Assembly (NCBI GenBank): GCA_900313155.1
Contig: OMQE01000090.1
Coordinates: 1-5,009, forward strand
Length of the DNA stretch: 5,009 nt
From: an uncultured Rhodospirillaceae bacterium
GTDB taxonomy: Bacteria > Pseudomonadota > Alphaproteobacteria > RF32 > CAG-239
Direction: 5' to 3'
Shown: positions 1-5,009 of the stretch, in pieces
Position numbering within the stretch: the stretch's first letter is position 1
Layout of the letters: each line of letters starts with the position of its first letter
Notes under the pieces: model-generated
What the model was told of the DNA's origin: nothing
Databases searched by the model: none
Seen by the model: the letters and a program-made list of their open reading frames with translations, nothing else
Translations under genes and position numbers: made by a program

Positions 1-654
1 CCATTGGTGCAAGTGGCTGGAAAAAGTTTGATTGACTATAATGTAGAACATTTGCTCAAAGCCGGTATTAAAAATTGTGTGGTTAATTTGTGTTATAAGG
101 GCGAAATGATTCGGCAACATCTTTTGAAAGCTTACCCAATGATGAATTTTATTTTTTCGGTGGAAGATGTGGCTTTAGAAACCGGAGGCGGAATTCAAAA
201 TGCTCTGCCACTGATGCGTGACGAACCTTTTTTTGTTATAAACAGTGATGCTTTATGGACAGATGATAATGAGCATTTACTCAAAGCCATGAGGCAGTCA
301 TGGCAACCCCAAAATCATGATATTTTATTGATGATGCAGCCTGTTGAAAAAGCTTTCGGGTGTCATGCAAACGGGGATTATTCGATAAATGAGCACGGAA
401 AACCCGTCAGGCGGCGCAATAGTGAAACTAAAGCACCTTATTTGTATGGCGGAGTGATGATTTGTCATCCTCATGTTTTTGAAAAAGAAGAGGCTGGATG
501 TTATTCTATGGTGCGTGTTTTTGATCGCTTGGAACAAGAAGGACGTCTTGGCGCCTATATTCACCAAGGTCAATGGTTCCATGTTGGAGACCCAAACGCA
601 ACCGAAATTGCAGAAAAACATTTTAGTCAATCGGATTATAAGGCTTGTTTATAG
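1..654 (+). CDS. murU: MurU-like nucleotidyltransferase (N-acetylmuramate-1-phosphate uridylyltransferase family), 5'-truncated by the window edge
   Basis: Predicted cytoplasmic enzyme that transfers UMP from UTP to MurNAc-alpha-1-phosphate to give UDP-MurNAc, in the AmgK-MurU peptidoglycan recycling route. The frame is already open at base 1 and reads PLVQVAGKSLIDY, which matches the stretch after the family's N-terminal G-x-G-x-R...PKP nucleotide-binding loop. About 25 N-terminal residues are therefore missing from the window, and the TTG at position 4 is not a real start. Counting from the codon at 4, conserved features are ETGGGI at residues 59-64, NSD at 80-82 (metal/nucleotide-binding aspartate), a YGGVMICHP strand near 147-156, and W-x-HVGDP at 191-197 close to the C-terminus. 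The ETGGGI motif and short length fit MurU better than the longer glucose- or mannose-1-phosphate enzymes. A mannose-1-phosphate guanylyltransferase-like specificity cannot be excluded. The stop codon lies inside the convergent HD gene. The usual partner kinase gene amgK, if present, would be left of the window. Confidence 0.82.
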   Translation, partial: PLVQVAGKSLIDYNVEHLLKAGIKNCVVNLCYKGEMIRQHLLKAYPMMNFIFSVEDVALETGGGIQNALPLMRDEPFFVINSDALWTDDNEHLLKAMRQSWQPQNHDILLMMQPVEKAFGCHANGDYSINEHGKPVRRRNSETKAPYLYGGVMICHPHVFEKEEAGCYSMVRVFDRLEQEGRLGAYIHQGQWFHVGDPNATEIAEKHFSQSDYKACL

Positions 655-1343
655 GCGTTTTTATTATTCCAAATTTTTGGTAGCCAAATAATATTATCTC
701 TTTCTTTAGGTTTGAAGATATTATCAACTATCTTTTCAATATCAATGTTGAATTTTTTGTTTAAGGAATCTCGCAATTCGAAAACAGAATTTTCATAAGA
801 AAGATTTTGTGTATGGTAGAAAGCCTTATTTTTATCGAGGCGTTCCCGAATGCTTAAAATTTCCTTGCCTCGCGAAAACATATCCGCAATTTGGACAATA
901 CGATCATAGTCATTATATTCAATAGTATTAAGGTATTTTTTTACCTTATTCAAAAGCTTGTGAGAATATGTCGGATAGTCGCTTGTTTCAAATTTTTTAT
1001 TTATAAAACAATGTGTTAAACTAATTGGCGCAACCCCTTGAAAACCAACTTCGTTTAAATATCTATACCCCTCAACACCATGAGGAATTCCGGTAACAGT
1101 TTCATCTTTTATACGCCCGATATCGTGAATGAGCCCTAAGGCGTACGCTGTATCAGGATTTAGTATTCCACCGGTACTTTTGGCGATTGCTTCTGTAATT
1201 TTAGCAACGTTATGAATGTGGACACCATGTTCAAAAATTATACGCGGATTGGAACCGTGATAAATGCGCTGTTGCAAATAATATCCGGCCAGCTGTTTCG
1301 CCTGAGTACGTGTTATTTGATTTTCGTAGTTGCTATGTTTCAA
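636..1343 (-). CDS. HDIG-type HD-domain phosphohydrolase, substrate unknown
   Basis: A 235-residue soluble protein with a canonical HD metal-dependent phosphohydrolase core. Visible ligands are H44 (in HGVHIHNV), H73-D74 in the signature LIHDIGR, and D154 (in IVQIADMFSRG). H88 (PHGVEGYRYL) and H111 (ISLTHCF) could supply extra ligands. The layout of HDIGR, then HG-x-EGY, then LTH matches small predicted HD hydrolases of unknown substrate, so neither nucleotidase nor phosphodiesterase activity can be assigned. The C-terminal third (about 160-235) is Lys/Asn/Ile-rich and has no recognised domain. The start is TTG at 1343-1341. An in-frame TGA three codons upstream (1350-1352 on the + strand) excludes a longer protein, and no ATG occurs before residue 155. 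A GAGGAAA Shine-Dalgarno lies upstream, with GAGG 14 nt before the TTG, which is unusually far. The gene ends inside the tail of the murU-like gene, overlapping it by 19 bp head-on. Confidence 0.85.
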   Translation of the reverse strand: MKHSNYENQITRTQAKQLAGYYLQQRIYHGSNPRIIFEHGVHIHNVAKITEAIAKSTGGILNPDTAYALGLIHDIGRIKDETVTGIPHGVEGYRYLNEVGFQGVAPISLTHCFINKKFETSDYPTYSHKLLNKVKKYLNTIEYNDYDRIVQIADMFSRGKEILSIRERLDKNKAFYHTQNLSYENSVFELRDSLNKKFNIDIEKIVDNIFKPKERDNIIWLPKIWNNKNAYKQAL

Positions 1344-1391
1344 TTTATTTCAAATTTCCTCATCTTAAAGCATAAATATGTGAAGGAAGGT

Positions 1392-1420
1392 ATTATATTT
1401 TATAGAAAAAGTCAATAAAC
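1392..1420 (-). promoter_or_regulatory. Candidate promoter for the HD-domain gene
   Basis: On the minus strand a perfect TATAAT (-10) occupies 1397-1392, about 50 bp upstream of the TTG start. No good -35 sits at 16-18 bp: the hexamer at 17 bp (1420-1415) reads GTTTAT. A TTGACT lies at 1415-1410, but only 12 bp from the -10, which is too close for a normal sigma-70 promoter. The -10 is convincing and the rest is weak. Confidence 0.35.
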
Positions 1421-1458
1421 AATAACTTTAAATTATCAACAAATAAGAGTTAACACTA

Positions 1459-1487
1459 TTTACCTTATTATAAAAATTAAGTATAAG
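1459..1487 (+). promoter_or_regulatory. Candidate sigma-70 promoter for the ankyrin gene
   Basis: TTTACC (1459-1464, 4 of 6 matches to TTGACA) is followed after exactly 17 bp by TATAAG (1482-1487, 5 of 6 matches to TATAAT). Transcription would begin near 1494, giving a leader of about 20 nt that still contains the AAAGGAG ribosome-binding site. The surrounding DNA is very AT-rich, so chance matches are likely and other -10-like hexamers occur nearby (TATTAT at 1466-1471). Confidence 0.4.
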
Positions 1488-1514
1488 GTGTAAAACGAAT
1501 AAAGGAGAAAAACA

Positions 1515-2129
1515 GTGAAAAAATTTTTGATGGTTTTAGGTGTGTTGATGATATTGTTGCTTTTAGCTGTTGCCGGTGGTTCGTATTATGCTTATCAACA
1601 TCGTCAAGAATTAAGTAAAAAGGCAGTTTCGTATGTTATGCAAAATATGGGCGCATCTTTTTTACCGCGTCAGTTGACACCAAAACAGGTTGAAGGTGAT
1701 GGCGCTATGCCGTTGTTAAATATGCTTGGAGGCGAGGGGGTTGGTGAGCTGAATTTAGCTTCAATGGCACAAAATTTTATGTCTGTTTTAGCCGATGATT
1801 CTCTTAAGCAAAAAACAGCACCTTGTATCACGGCTCATGATATCAATGCACGTGACCAAAAGGGACGAACACTGTTGATGAATGTGTGCCGTACAGATGC
1901 TTCTGATAAAGTGATTAAAATGCTGTTACAATACGGCGCAGATATTGAAGCAGAAGATAATTACGGACGCACCGCTTTGATGTATGCCGTTGCCCTTAAT
2001 CAAAATCCTGACGTTGTAAGAATGTTGCTTGCCAATGGTGCAAATAAAAAAGCACGTGACTATAAGGGAAAATCTGTTGCGGATTATGCGGTTAGTGAAG
2101 AAATTCGTGCAATTTTGAAACAGTATTAA
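1515..2129 (+). CDS. Membrane-anchored small ankyrin-repeat protein
   Basis: A 204-residue protein. It starts with a Lys-Lys N-terminus and one hydrophobic segment at about residues 4-22, followed by GGSYYAYQHR. No AxA cleavage site or lipobox cysteine is visible, so an N-in inner-membrane anchor with the rest in the periplasm is the best reading. Residues 30-105 form an unassigned linker region rich in Met, Leu and Gly. The C-terminus holds ankyrin repeats: about 114-146 (KGRTLLMNVC...VIKMLLQYGADIEAE), 148-180 (YGRTALMYAV...VVRMLLANGANKKAR) and a partial capping repeat at 182-204. Two cysteines (C104, C125) could form a disulfide if the domain is periplasmic. Ankyrin repeats bind proteins; no partner or enzymatic role can be read here. 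The GTG start is supported by AAAGGAG at 1501-1507, 7 nt upstream. The gene stands alone, diverging from the HD gene and converging on rpoD with a shared terminator. A role in the cell envelope is inference; host interaction is possible but unsupported. Confidence 0.85.
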   Translation: MKKFLMVLGVLMILLLLAVAGGSYYAYQHRQELSKKAVSYVMQNMGASFLPRQLTPKQVEGDGAMPLLNMLGGEGVGELNLASMAQNFMSVLADDSLKQKTAPCITAHDINARDQKGRTLLMNVCRTDASDKVIKMLLQYGADIEAEDNYGRTALMYAVALNQNPDVVRMLLANGANKKARDYKGKSVADYAVSEEIRAILKQY

Positions 2130-2149
2130 AAGCTGTGCAAACAGTAAAA

Positions 2150-2177
2150 AACGCCGACTTCTCAAGAAACCGGCGTT
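2150..2177. terminator. Bidirectional rho-independent terminator between the ankyrin gene and rpoD
   Basis: The arms AACGCCG (2150-2156) and CGGCGTT (2171-2177) form a perfect 7-bp stem. Inside it, TTC (2159-2161) and GAA (2166-2168) can extend the hairpin with a TCAA loop. On the + strand the stem is followed by AATTTTTG, serving the ankyrin gene that ends at 2129. On the minus strand it is followed by a run of T (A tract at 2145-2149), serving rpoD, whose stop is at 2187-2189. Its position between two convergent stops supports use in both directions. Confidence 0.85.
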
Positions 2178-2186
2178 AATTTTTGC

Positions 2187-4283
2187 TTATTGATCCAAGA
2201 AGGAACGAAGCTTTCGCGAACGGCTCGGATGTTTGAGCTTACGCAACGCTTTGGCTTCAATTTGACGAATGCGTTCTCGTGTAACGTTAAATTGTCTGCC
2301 AACTTCTTCCAACGTGTGGTCCGTATTCATCCCAATTCCGAAACGCATACGCAAAACCCGTTCTTCACGCGGTTGCAAAGAAGACAGAATACGCGTGCAT
2401 GTTTCCTTCAAGTTGGAATGGATAGCCATATCCAGCGGTTGCAACACGCTCTCATCAGCAATAAAATCTCCCAATGACGAATCTTCTTCATCACCGACCG
2501 GAGCTTCTAAACTAACCGGTTCTTTGGCAATTTTCATTACTTTGCGAATTTTTTCTAAAGGCATAGATAAGCGTTTTGCCAGTTCTTCAGGCACAGGCTC
2601 GCGTCCCATTTCAGAAAGCATTTGTCGAGAAGTACGCACCAATTTGTTGATTGTTTCAATCATGTGCACCGGAATACGGATGGTGCGGGCTTGGTCGGCA
2701 ATTGAGCGTGTAATGGCTTGACGAATCCACCAAGTGGCATAAGTTGAAAATTTATAACCGCGGCGATATTCAAATTTATCAACCGCTTTCATTAACCCGA
2801 TATTACCTTCCTGAATTAAATCTAGAAATTGCATACCGCGATTGGTATATTTTTTAGCAATAGATATGACCAAACGCAAGTTCGCTTCAATCATTTCCTT
2901 TTTTGCTCGTTCAGCTTCACGTTCGCCTTTTTTAATGGTATCAACCATTTTACGATATTCACTGATTGGCAAACCGCATTCTTGAGCCATTTGGGCGACA
3001 TTTTGGCGAATTTCAATAATTTCATCTTTGTATTTTTCTACAAAATTTGCCCAATGTTTATCTTTTTTGAGCGAAATTTTATCTAGCCAAGTCGGGTCTA
3101 ATTCTGATTTTTGATACGCTTCCAAAAAGTCTTCGCGTTTAATTTTGCAAGACAAAGCATAGCGTAATAATTTGCCTTCTTGGCTCATTAGGCGATTGTT
3201 CATATCATTTAACTGTTCAACCAGCTGTTCTACTTTGGCGCTGTTTAAGCTGATGGAGCTCATCAATTCTACCAATTCTTTTTTCAAATTCAAATAGCGA
3301 CGTTCAGTCGAAGCAATCACCTTTCGGCCGGAAAGGAACGACGCCATTCGTTGGCTTTGAATTTTTTTCAGGTTGTCATAGTGGCTTGAGATTTTATTCA
3401 AAGTTTCCAAAACTTGTGGGAGCAGAGCATTTTCCATTGCGGTAATAGAAGTTGTGCCACGAGAACCGCCGTCAGTTTCATCATCGTCATCAGAATCGGT
3501 ATTTTCTTCGTTATCACCGTCTAATGAATCCATTTGTTCTTCATCATCAACATCATCTATATTATCGGCAACGTCATTTTCGATATCAATATCGTTGTCC
3601 AAATCATCATCAATATCATCTAAGTTCTTTTCGTTGAGCTCTTTGGTGACCTTTTCAAGGTAATCAACACCGGTATTATCGTTTTCATCTTCAAATTCCA
3701 TGGCATCAGAATCGCCGCCGAACATCATTTCCAAATCTACAATATCGCGCAGTTGTAATGTACCGTTTTGCAATTCGTCTCGCCAACCGGCAATAGCTTT
3801 AATTGTCATAGGGCTTTCGCACAAACCGCCAATCATCACGGTTTTACCAGCTTCAATACGCTTAGAAATGGCAATTTCTCCTTCTCGAGAAAGTAGTTCA
3901 ACCAAACCCATTTCTTTGAGGTACATACGGACCGGATCATCAGAGTGACCGACATCTTTAGCATCGATATTGCCCACTTCTACATCATCGGTATCCTCAT
4001 CTTCAAAATCATAATCTTCAGAGTCGGTATTTTCCTCGTCTTCGGCTTCATTATCACTATCTGATATAAGATTGATACCCATATCCGAAATGTTAGACAT
4101 AATGTCTTCTATTTTTTCGGAAGAAAGCTTCTCCGGCGGTAGAACCTTGTTGAGTTCTTCCATGGTGATGTATCCGAGTTTTTTGCCTTTTGCCAACAGA
4201 TGACGTAAAGCATTGGCCGCCGCGTCCACAGCTGAAGCATCGTCAGTGTTGTCATAAATTTCTTGATTGTTTTTTTGCGACAT
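2187..4283 (-). CDS. rpoD: RNA polymerase primary sigma factor RpoD (sigma-70)
   Basis: Housekeeping sigma factor that directs RNA polymerase core enzyme to -35/-10 promoters. The 698 residues contain every region of a group 1 sigma. Region 1.1 is at about 18-72 and an acidic linker at 73-110. Region 1.2 is at 115-148 (DPVRMYLKEMG...EGEIAISKRIEAG). A large non-conserved region follows at about 149-455 and contains a D/E/N-rich stretch (220-272) and a predicted helical part (285-430). Region 2 is at about 463-535, with the core-binding NRGMQFLDLIQEGNIGLM and the -10 melting/recognition segment around YATWWIRQAITRSIADQ. Region 3 is at 537-620. Region 4 is at 628-690, with the -35-binding helix-turn-helix at 656-683 (TLEEVGRQFNVTRERIRQIE). 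The C-terminus RSFLDQ is typical. It is longer than E. coli RpoD (613) and nearer alphaproteobacterial lengths. The ATG at 4283-4281 has an AAGGA ribosome-binding site 5 nt upstream. dnaG, often next to rpoD in proteobacteria, is not immediately upstream. Confidence 0.98.
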   Translation of the reverse strand: MSQKNNQEIYDNTDDASAVDAAANALRHLLAKGKKLGYITMEELNKVLPPEKLSSEKIEDIMSNISDMGINLISDSDNEAEDEENTDSEDYDFEDEDTDDVEVGNIDAKDVGHSDDPVRMYLKEMGLVELLSREGEIAISKRIEAGKTVMIGGLCESPMTIKAIAGWRDELQNGTLQLRDIVDLEMMFGGDSDAMEFEDENDNTGVDYLEKVTKELNEKNLDDIDDDLDNDIDIENDVADNIDDVDDEEQMDSLDGDNEENTDSDDDDETDGGSRGTTSITAMENALLPQVLETLNKISSHYDNLKKIQSQRMASFLSGRKVIASTERRYLNLKKELVELMSSISLNSAKVEQLVEQLNDMNNRLMSQEGKLLRYALSCKIKREDFLEAYQKSELDPTWLDKISLKKDKHWANFVEKYKDEIIEIRQNVAQMAQECGLPISEYRKMVDTIKKGEREAERAKKEMIEANLRLVISIAKKYTNRGMQFLDLIQEGNIGLMKAVDKFEYRRGYKFSTYATWWIRQAITRSIADQARTIRIPVHMIETINKLVRTSRQMLSEMGREPVPEELAKRLSMPLEKIRKVMKIAKEPVSLEAPVGDEEDSSLGDFIADESVLQPLDMAIHSNLKETCTRILSSLQPREERVLRMRFGIGMNTDHTLEEVGRQFNVTRERIRQIEAKALRKLKHPSRSRKLRSFLDQ

Positions 4284-4309
4284 AACGTTCCTTAAAAAAA
4301 TCGATTTTA

Positions 4310-4340
4310 CTAGCCGTAAATCGGCTATAATTTTGCTAGC
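4310..4340 (-). promoter_or_regulatory. Hairpin in the rpoD 5' leader with an alternative pairing
   Basis: In the predicted rpoD leader (minus strand), TAGCCG (4327-4322) and CGGCTA (4316-4311) form a perfect 6-bp stem with the 5-nt loop ATTTA. A second, mutually exclusive stem is possible between CTAGC (4339-4335) and GCTAG (4314-4310). Just downstream lie a 12-bp palindrome AAAATCGATTTT (4297-4308), a T run and then the rpoD ribosome-binding site. The pairings are visible in the sequence; a regulatory function is inference. Confidence 0.4.
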
Positions 4341-4346
4341 GCCATT

Positions 4347-4375
4347 AATCTAATGATATTTGTTTAAATTGTCAA
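4347..4375 (-). promoter_or_regulatory. Probable rpoD promoter
   Basis: On the minus strand a perfect TTGACA (4375-4370) is followed after 17 bp by TAGATT (4352-4347, 4 of 6 matches to TATAAT). Transcription would begin near 4340 and give a leader of about 57 nt that contains the hairpin described above. This is the best-placed sigma-70-type promoter for rpoD and implies that it is transcribed on its own rather than from a dnaG-rpoD operon. Confidence 0.65.
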
Positions 4376-4394
4376 TAGGTTGTTTGATATTTTT

Positions 4395-4409
4395 TTTACA
4401 ACTTGTAAA
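4395..4409. promoter_or_regulatory. 15-bp palindrome upstream of the rpoD promoter (operator-like)
   Basis: TTTACAA (4395-4401) and TTGTAAA (4403-4409) are perfect inverted arms around one central C. The site lies 19 bp upstream of the rpoD -35 hexamer. Its size and symmetry suit a dimeric DNA-binding protein, but no known operator was recognised, and AT-rich palindromes can arise by chance. Confidence 0.35.
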
Positions 4410-4480
4410 TTAAAAACAGAAAACGAACAGTAGTGGATAAAAAAAACATAGGCAAAATTGACTTCAGTTATAATCAAACA

Positions 4481-4600
4481 GGCGGTATTGTGCGGGAAAA
4501 GAGGTGATTACTTGGTTGAGATATTGGGCACAAGTTGGAAAACTGGTGTCGTTCGCGTTGCCAAAAAAACATTCTTCAGGCAATTGATGTTGTCTCCCAT
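4481..4600. other. GC-richer island in AT-rich spacer; possible small RNA or gene remnant
   Basis: About 45% GC against roughly 17-21% in the flanks. A perfect TATAAT at 4469-4474 lies 6 bp before the island's left edge, so a + strand transcript starting near 4481 is conceivable, although no matching -35 is seen at 16-18 bp. Weak pairing is possible: TTGG-G-CA (about 4524-4530) with TGCCAA (about 4559-4564), and inside it AGTT-GGAA-AACT. No rho-independent terminator follows on either strand. It does not match 6S, SRP, tmRNA, RNase P or tRNA features that I could recall. A 48-codon frame (4458-4604, +) and a 30-codon frame on the minus strand (ATG at 4600) cross it; neither has a Shine-Dalgarno. 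Confidence 0.3.
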
Positions 4601-4710
4601 TTAATGAAGTTTATGTTATATTAGGTAATTATTATAATTAATTATATATTTACGTTAAAAGTATAGTATTTCTGGTAATATTTTTTATAAGTAATAGCAC
4701 ATATTTTCCC

Positions 4711-4739
4711 TTGACTCTTCTTATCAACTTTATTATACT
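4711..4739 (+). promoter_or_regulatory. Strong sigma-70 promoter for the Cys-rich secreted-protein gene
   Basis: TTGACT (4711-4716, 5 of 6) and TATACT (4734-4739, 5 of 6) are separated by exactly 17 bp. Transcription would begin near 4746, about 30 nt before the ATG at 4776, with GGGAG as ribosome-binding site in between. The A/T-rich DNA upstream (4601-4700) could act as an UP element, which is inference. This is the best -35/-10 match in the window. Confidence 0.75.
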
Positions 4740-4775
4740 AACAATAAGGTATTTTCTCGTTTTGGGAGTATAAAA

Positions 4776-5009
4776 ATGTTTATTTTACCTAAAAAGTTTT
4801 ATACGCAAAATTTTGGGATGGTATTGGCTTTAATTATATGTTTATATTCTACTCAATCATATGCTGATGTTTGTTTTTTACCTTTAGGCGGGTGTGTTGC
4901 CGGAGATGCACTCAGTACACCGGAAAATTGCGCCGGTTATAGCGCACAAAAAAAGAATGAACGGGGTTGGAATTGTGCTACTTGTAATGCCAATGGACAT
5001 ACATATTAC
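4776..5009 (+). CDS. Secreted cysteine-rich protein of unknown function, 3'-truncated by the window edge
   Basis: Only the first 78 codons are present and the frame is still open at the window's end. The ATG has GGGAG at 4764-4768, 7 nt upstream, and a strong promoter before that. The N-terminus looks like a Sec signal peptide: basic region with K6-K7, hydrophobic core at about 13-25 (FGMVLALIICLYS), and a probable signal peptidase I site after S28-Y29-A30, giving a mature protein that begins DVCFLPLGGCV. The mature part seen so far is short but has five cysteines (C33, C40, C52, C67, C70), including a CATC (CxxC) motif, plus many Gly and Asn. This suggests a disulfide-stabilised or metal-binding exported protein. 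I do not recognise the family. It is divergent from rpoD and probably transcribed independently. The coding call rests on the combined promoter, ribosome-binding site, signal peptide and uninterrupted frame. Confidence 0.75.
   Translation, partial: MFILPKKFYTQNFGMVLALIICLYSTQSYADVCFLPLGGCVAGDALSTPENCAGYSAQKKNERGWNCATCNANGHTYY

Larger units (their letters stand above)
4284..4775. other. Divergent intergenic region between rpoD and the Cys-rich secreted-protein gene
   Basis: These 492 bp hold no confidently coding gene. From left to right they contain the rpoD ribosome-binding site and leader hairpin, the rpoD promoter, the 15-bp palindrome, a GC-richer island at about 4481-4600, an almost pure A/T stretch at about 4601-4680 that includes the perfect palindrome TATAATTAATTATA (4633-4646), and the promoter for the rightward gene. 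By hand count GC is about 21% in 4351-4450, 45% in 4481-4600 and 17% in 4601-4710. The only sizeable open frame on the + strand is 48 codons from TTG 4458 to TAA 4604, without a ribosome-binding site. Confidence 0.7.

Noticed and set aside
325..691. Open frames overlapping the murU-like gene (325-630 minus, 473-691 plus)
   Set aside because: The murU-like frame carries clear conserved motifs throughout; these frames have none.
1212..1418. 68-codon + strand frame crossing the start of the HD gene
   Set aside because: Most of it is antisense to the conserved HD core. Its hydrophobic look comes from AT-rich sequence, and no ribosome-binding site precedes it.
2190..3086. Three + strand open frames (2190-2477, 2269-2721, 2829-3086) opposite the conserved part of rpoD
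   Set aside because: They lie antisense to highly conserved sigma regions, have no ribosome-binding sites and no recognisable protein features.
3454..3663. Two + strand open frames opposite the acidic part of rpoD, encoding Ser-rich or His-rich peptides
   Set aside because: They are the antisense of D/E-rich codons: GAT/GAC/GAA read backwards give Ser, His and similar codons. No ribosome-binding site or domain is seen.
4311..4330. TAGCCG-TAAAT-CGGCTA followed by TAATTTT read on the + strand as a terminator
   Set aside because: No + strand gene ends near it (rpoD starts here on the other strand), and the stem is only 6 bp. It is better placed as a leader hairpin of rpoD.
4458..4474. TTGACT (4458-4463) next to a perfect TATAAT (4469-4474), at first sight a promoter
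   Set aside because: Only 5 bp separate the hexamers, so they cannot act together as a sigma-70 promoter. The TATAAT alone is mentioned as a possible -10 for the GC island.
4500..4565. tRNA-like GTTCG in the GC island (GGTGTCGTTCGCGTTGCC)
   Set aside because: No acceptor, D or anticodon arms can be paired around it, and the T-stem does not close.

Overview
This 5.0-kb AT-rich window looks like chromosomal DNA from an alphaproteobacterium. The best evidence is the complete primary sigma factor (RpoD), whose region 1.2 and non-conserved region read like alphaproteobacterial RpoD. Low GC and AT-rich spacers would fit an uncultured host-associated or gut lineage, but that placement is an inference. 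No CRISPR array, insertion sequence, tRNA or rRNA was recognised.

Layout, left to right. (1) Positions 1-654 (+) hold the 3' part of a sugar-1-phosphate nucleotidyltransferase, most like MurU of peptidoglycan (MurNAc) recycling. Its extreme N-terminus lies off the left edge. (2) Positions 636-1343 (-) encode an HDIG-type HD-domain phosphohydrolase that overlaps the murU-like gene tail to tail by 19 bp. (3) A 171-bp divergent spacer carries candidate promoters for the HD gene and for the next gene. (4) Positions 1515-2129 (+) encode a small inner-membrane-anchored ankyrin-repeat protein with a GTG start. (5) A hairpin at 2150-2177 serves as a probable bidirectional terminator between this gene and rpoD. 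(6) Positions 2187-4283 (-) encode the full-length 698-residue RpoD, with two very acidic segments. (7) A 492-bp intergenic region (4284-4775) holds the rpoD leader hairpin, a TTGACA-17-TAGATT promoter for rpoD, a 15-bp palindrome, a GC-richer island of about 120 bp that is unexplained, an AT-only stretch, and a strong promoter on the + strand. (8) Positions 4776-5009 (+) begin a signal-peptide-bearing, cysteine-rich secreted protein that runs off the right edge.

The genes do not form one operon. They are separate transcription units in convergent and divergent arrangement. rpoD supplies the housekeeping sigma factor, and two promoters here (for rpoD and for the secreted protein) have good -35/-10 elements of the type it recognises. 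The murU-like enzyme belongs to cell-wall recycling. The ankyrin and Cys-rich proteins are both predicted to act outside the cytoplasm, with unknown roles. The items most worth a second look are the GC island (possible small RNA) at 4481-4600 and the truncated Cys-rich secreted protein.
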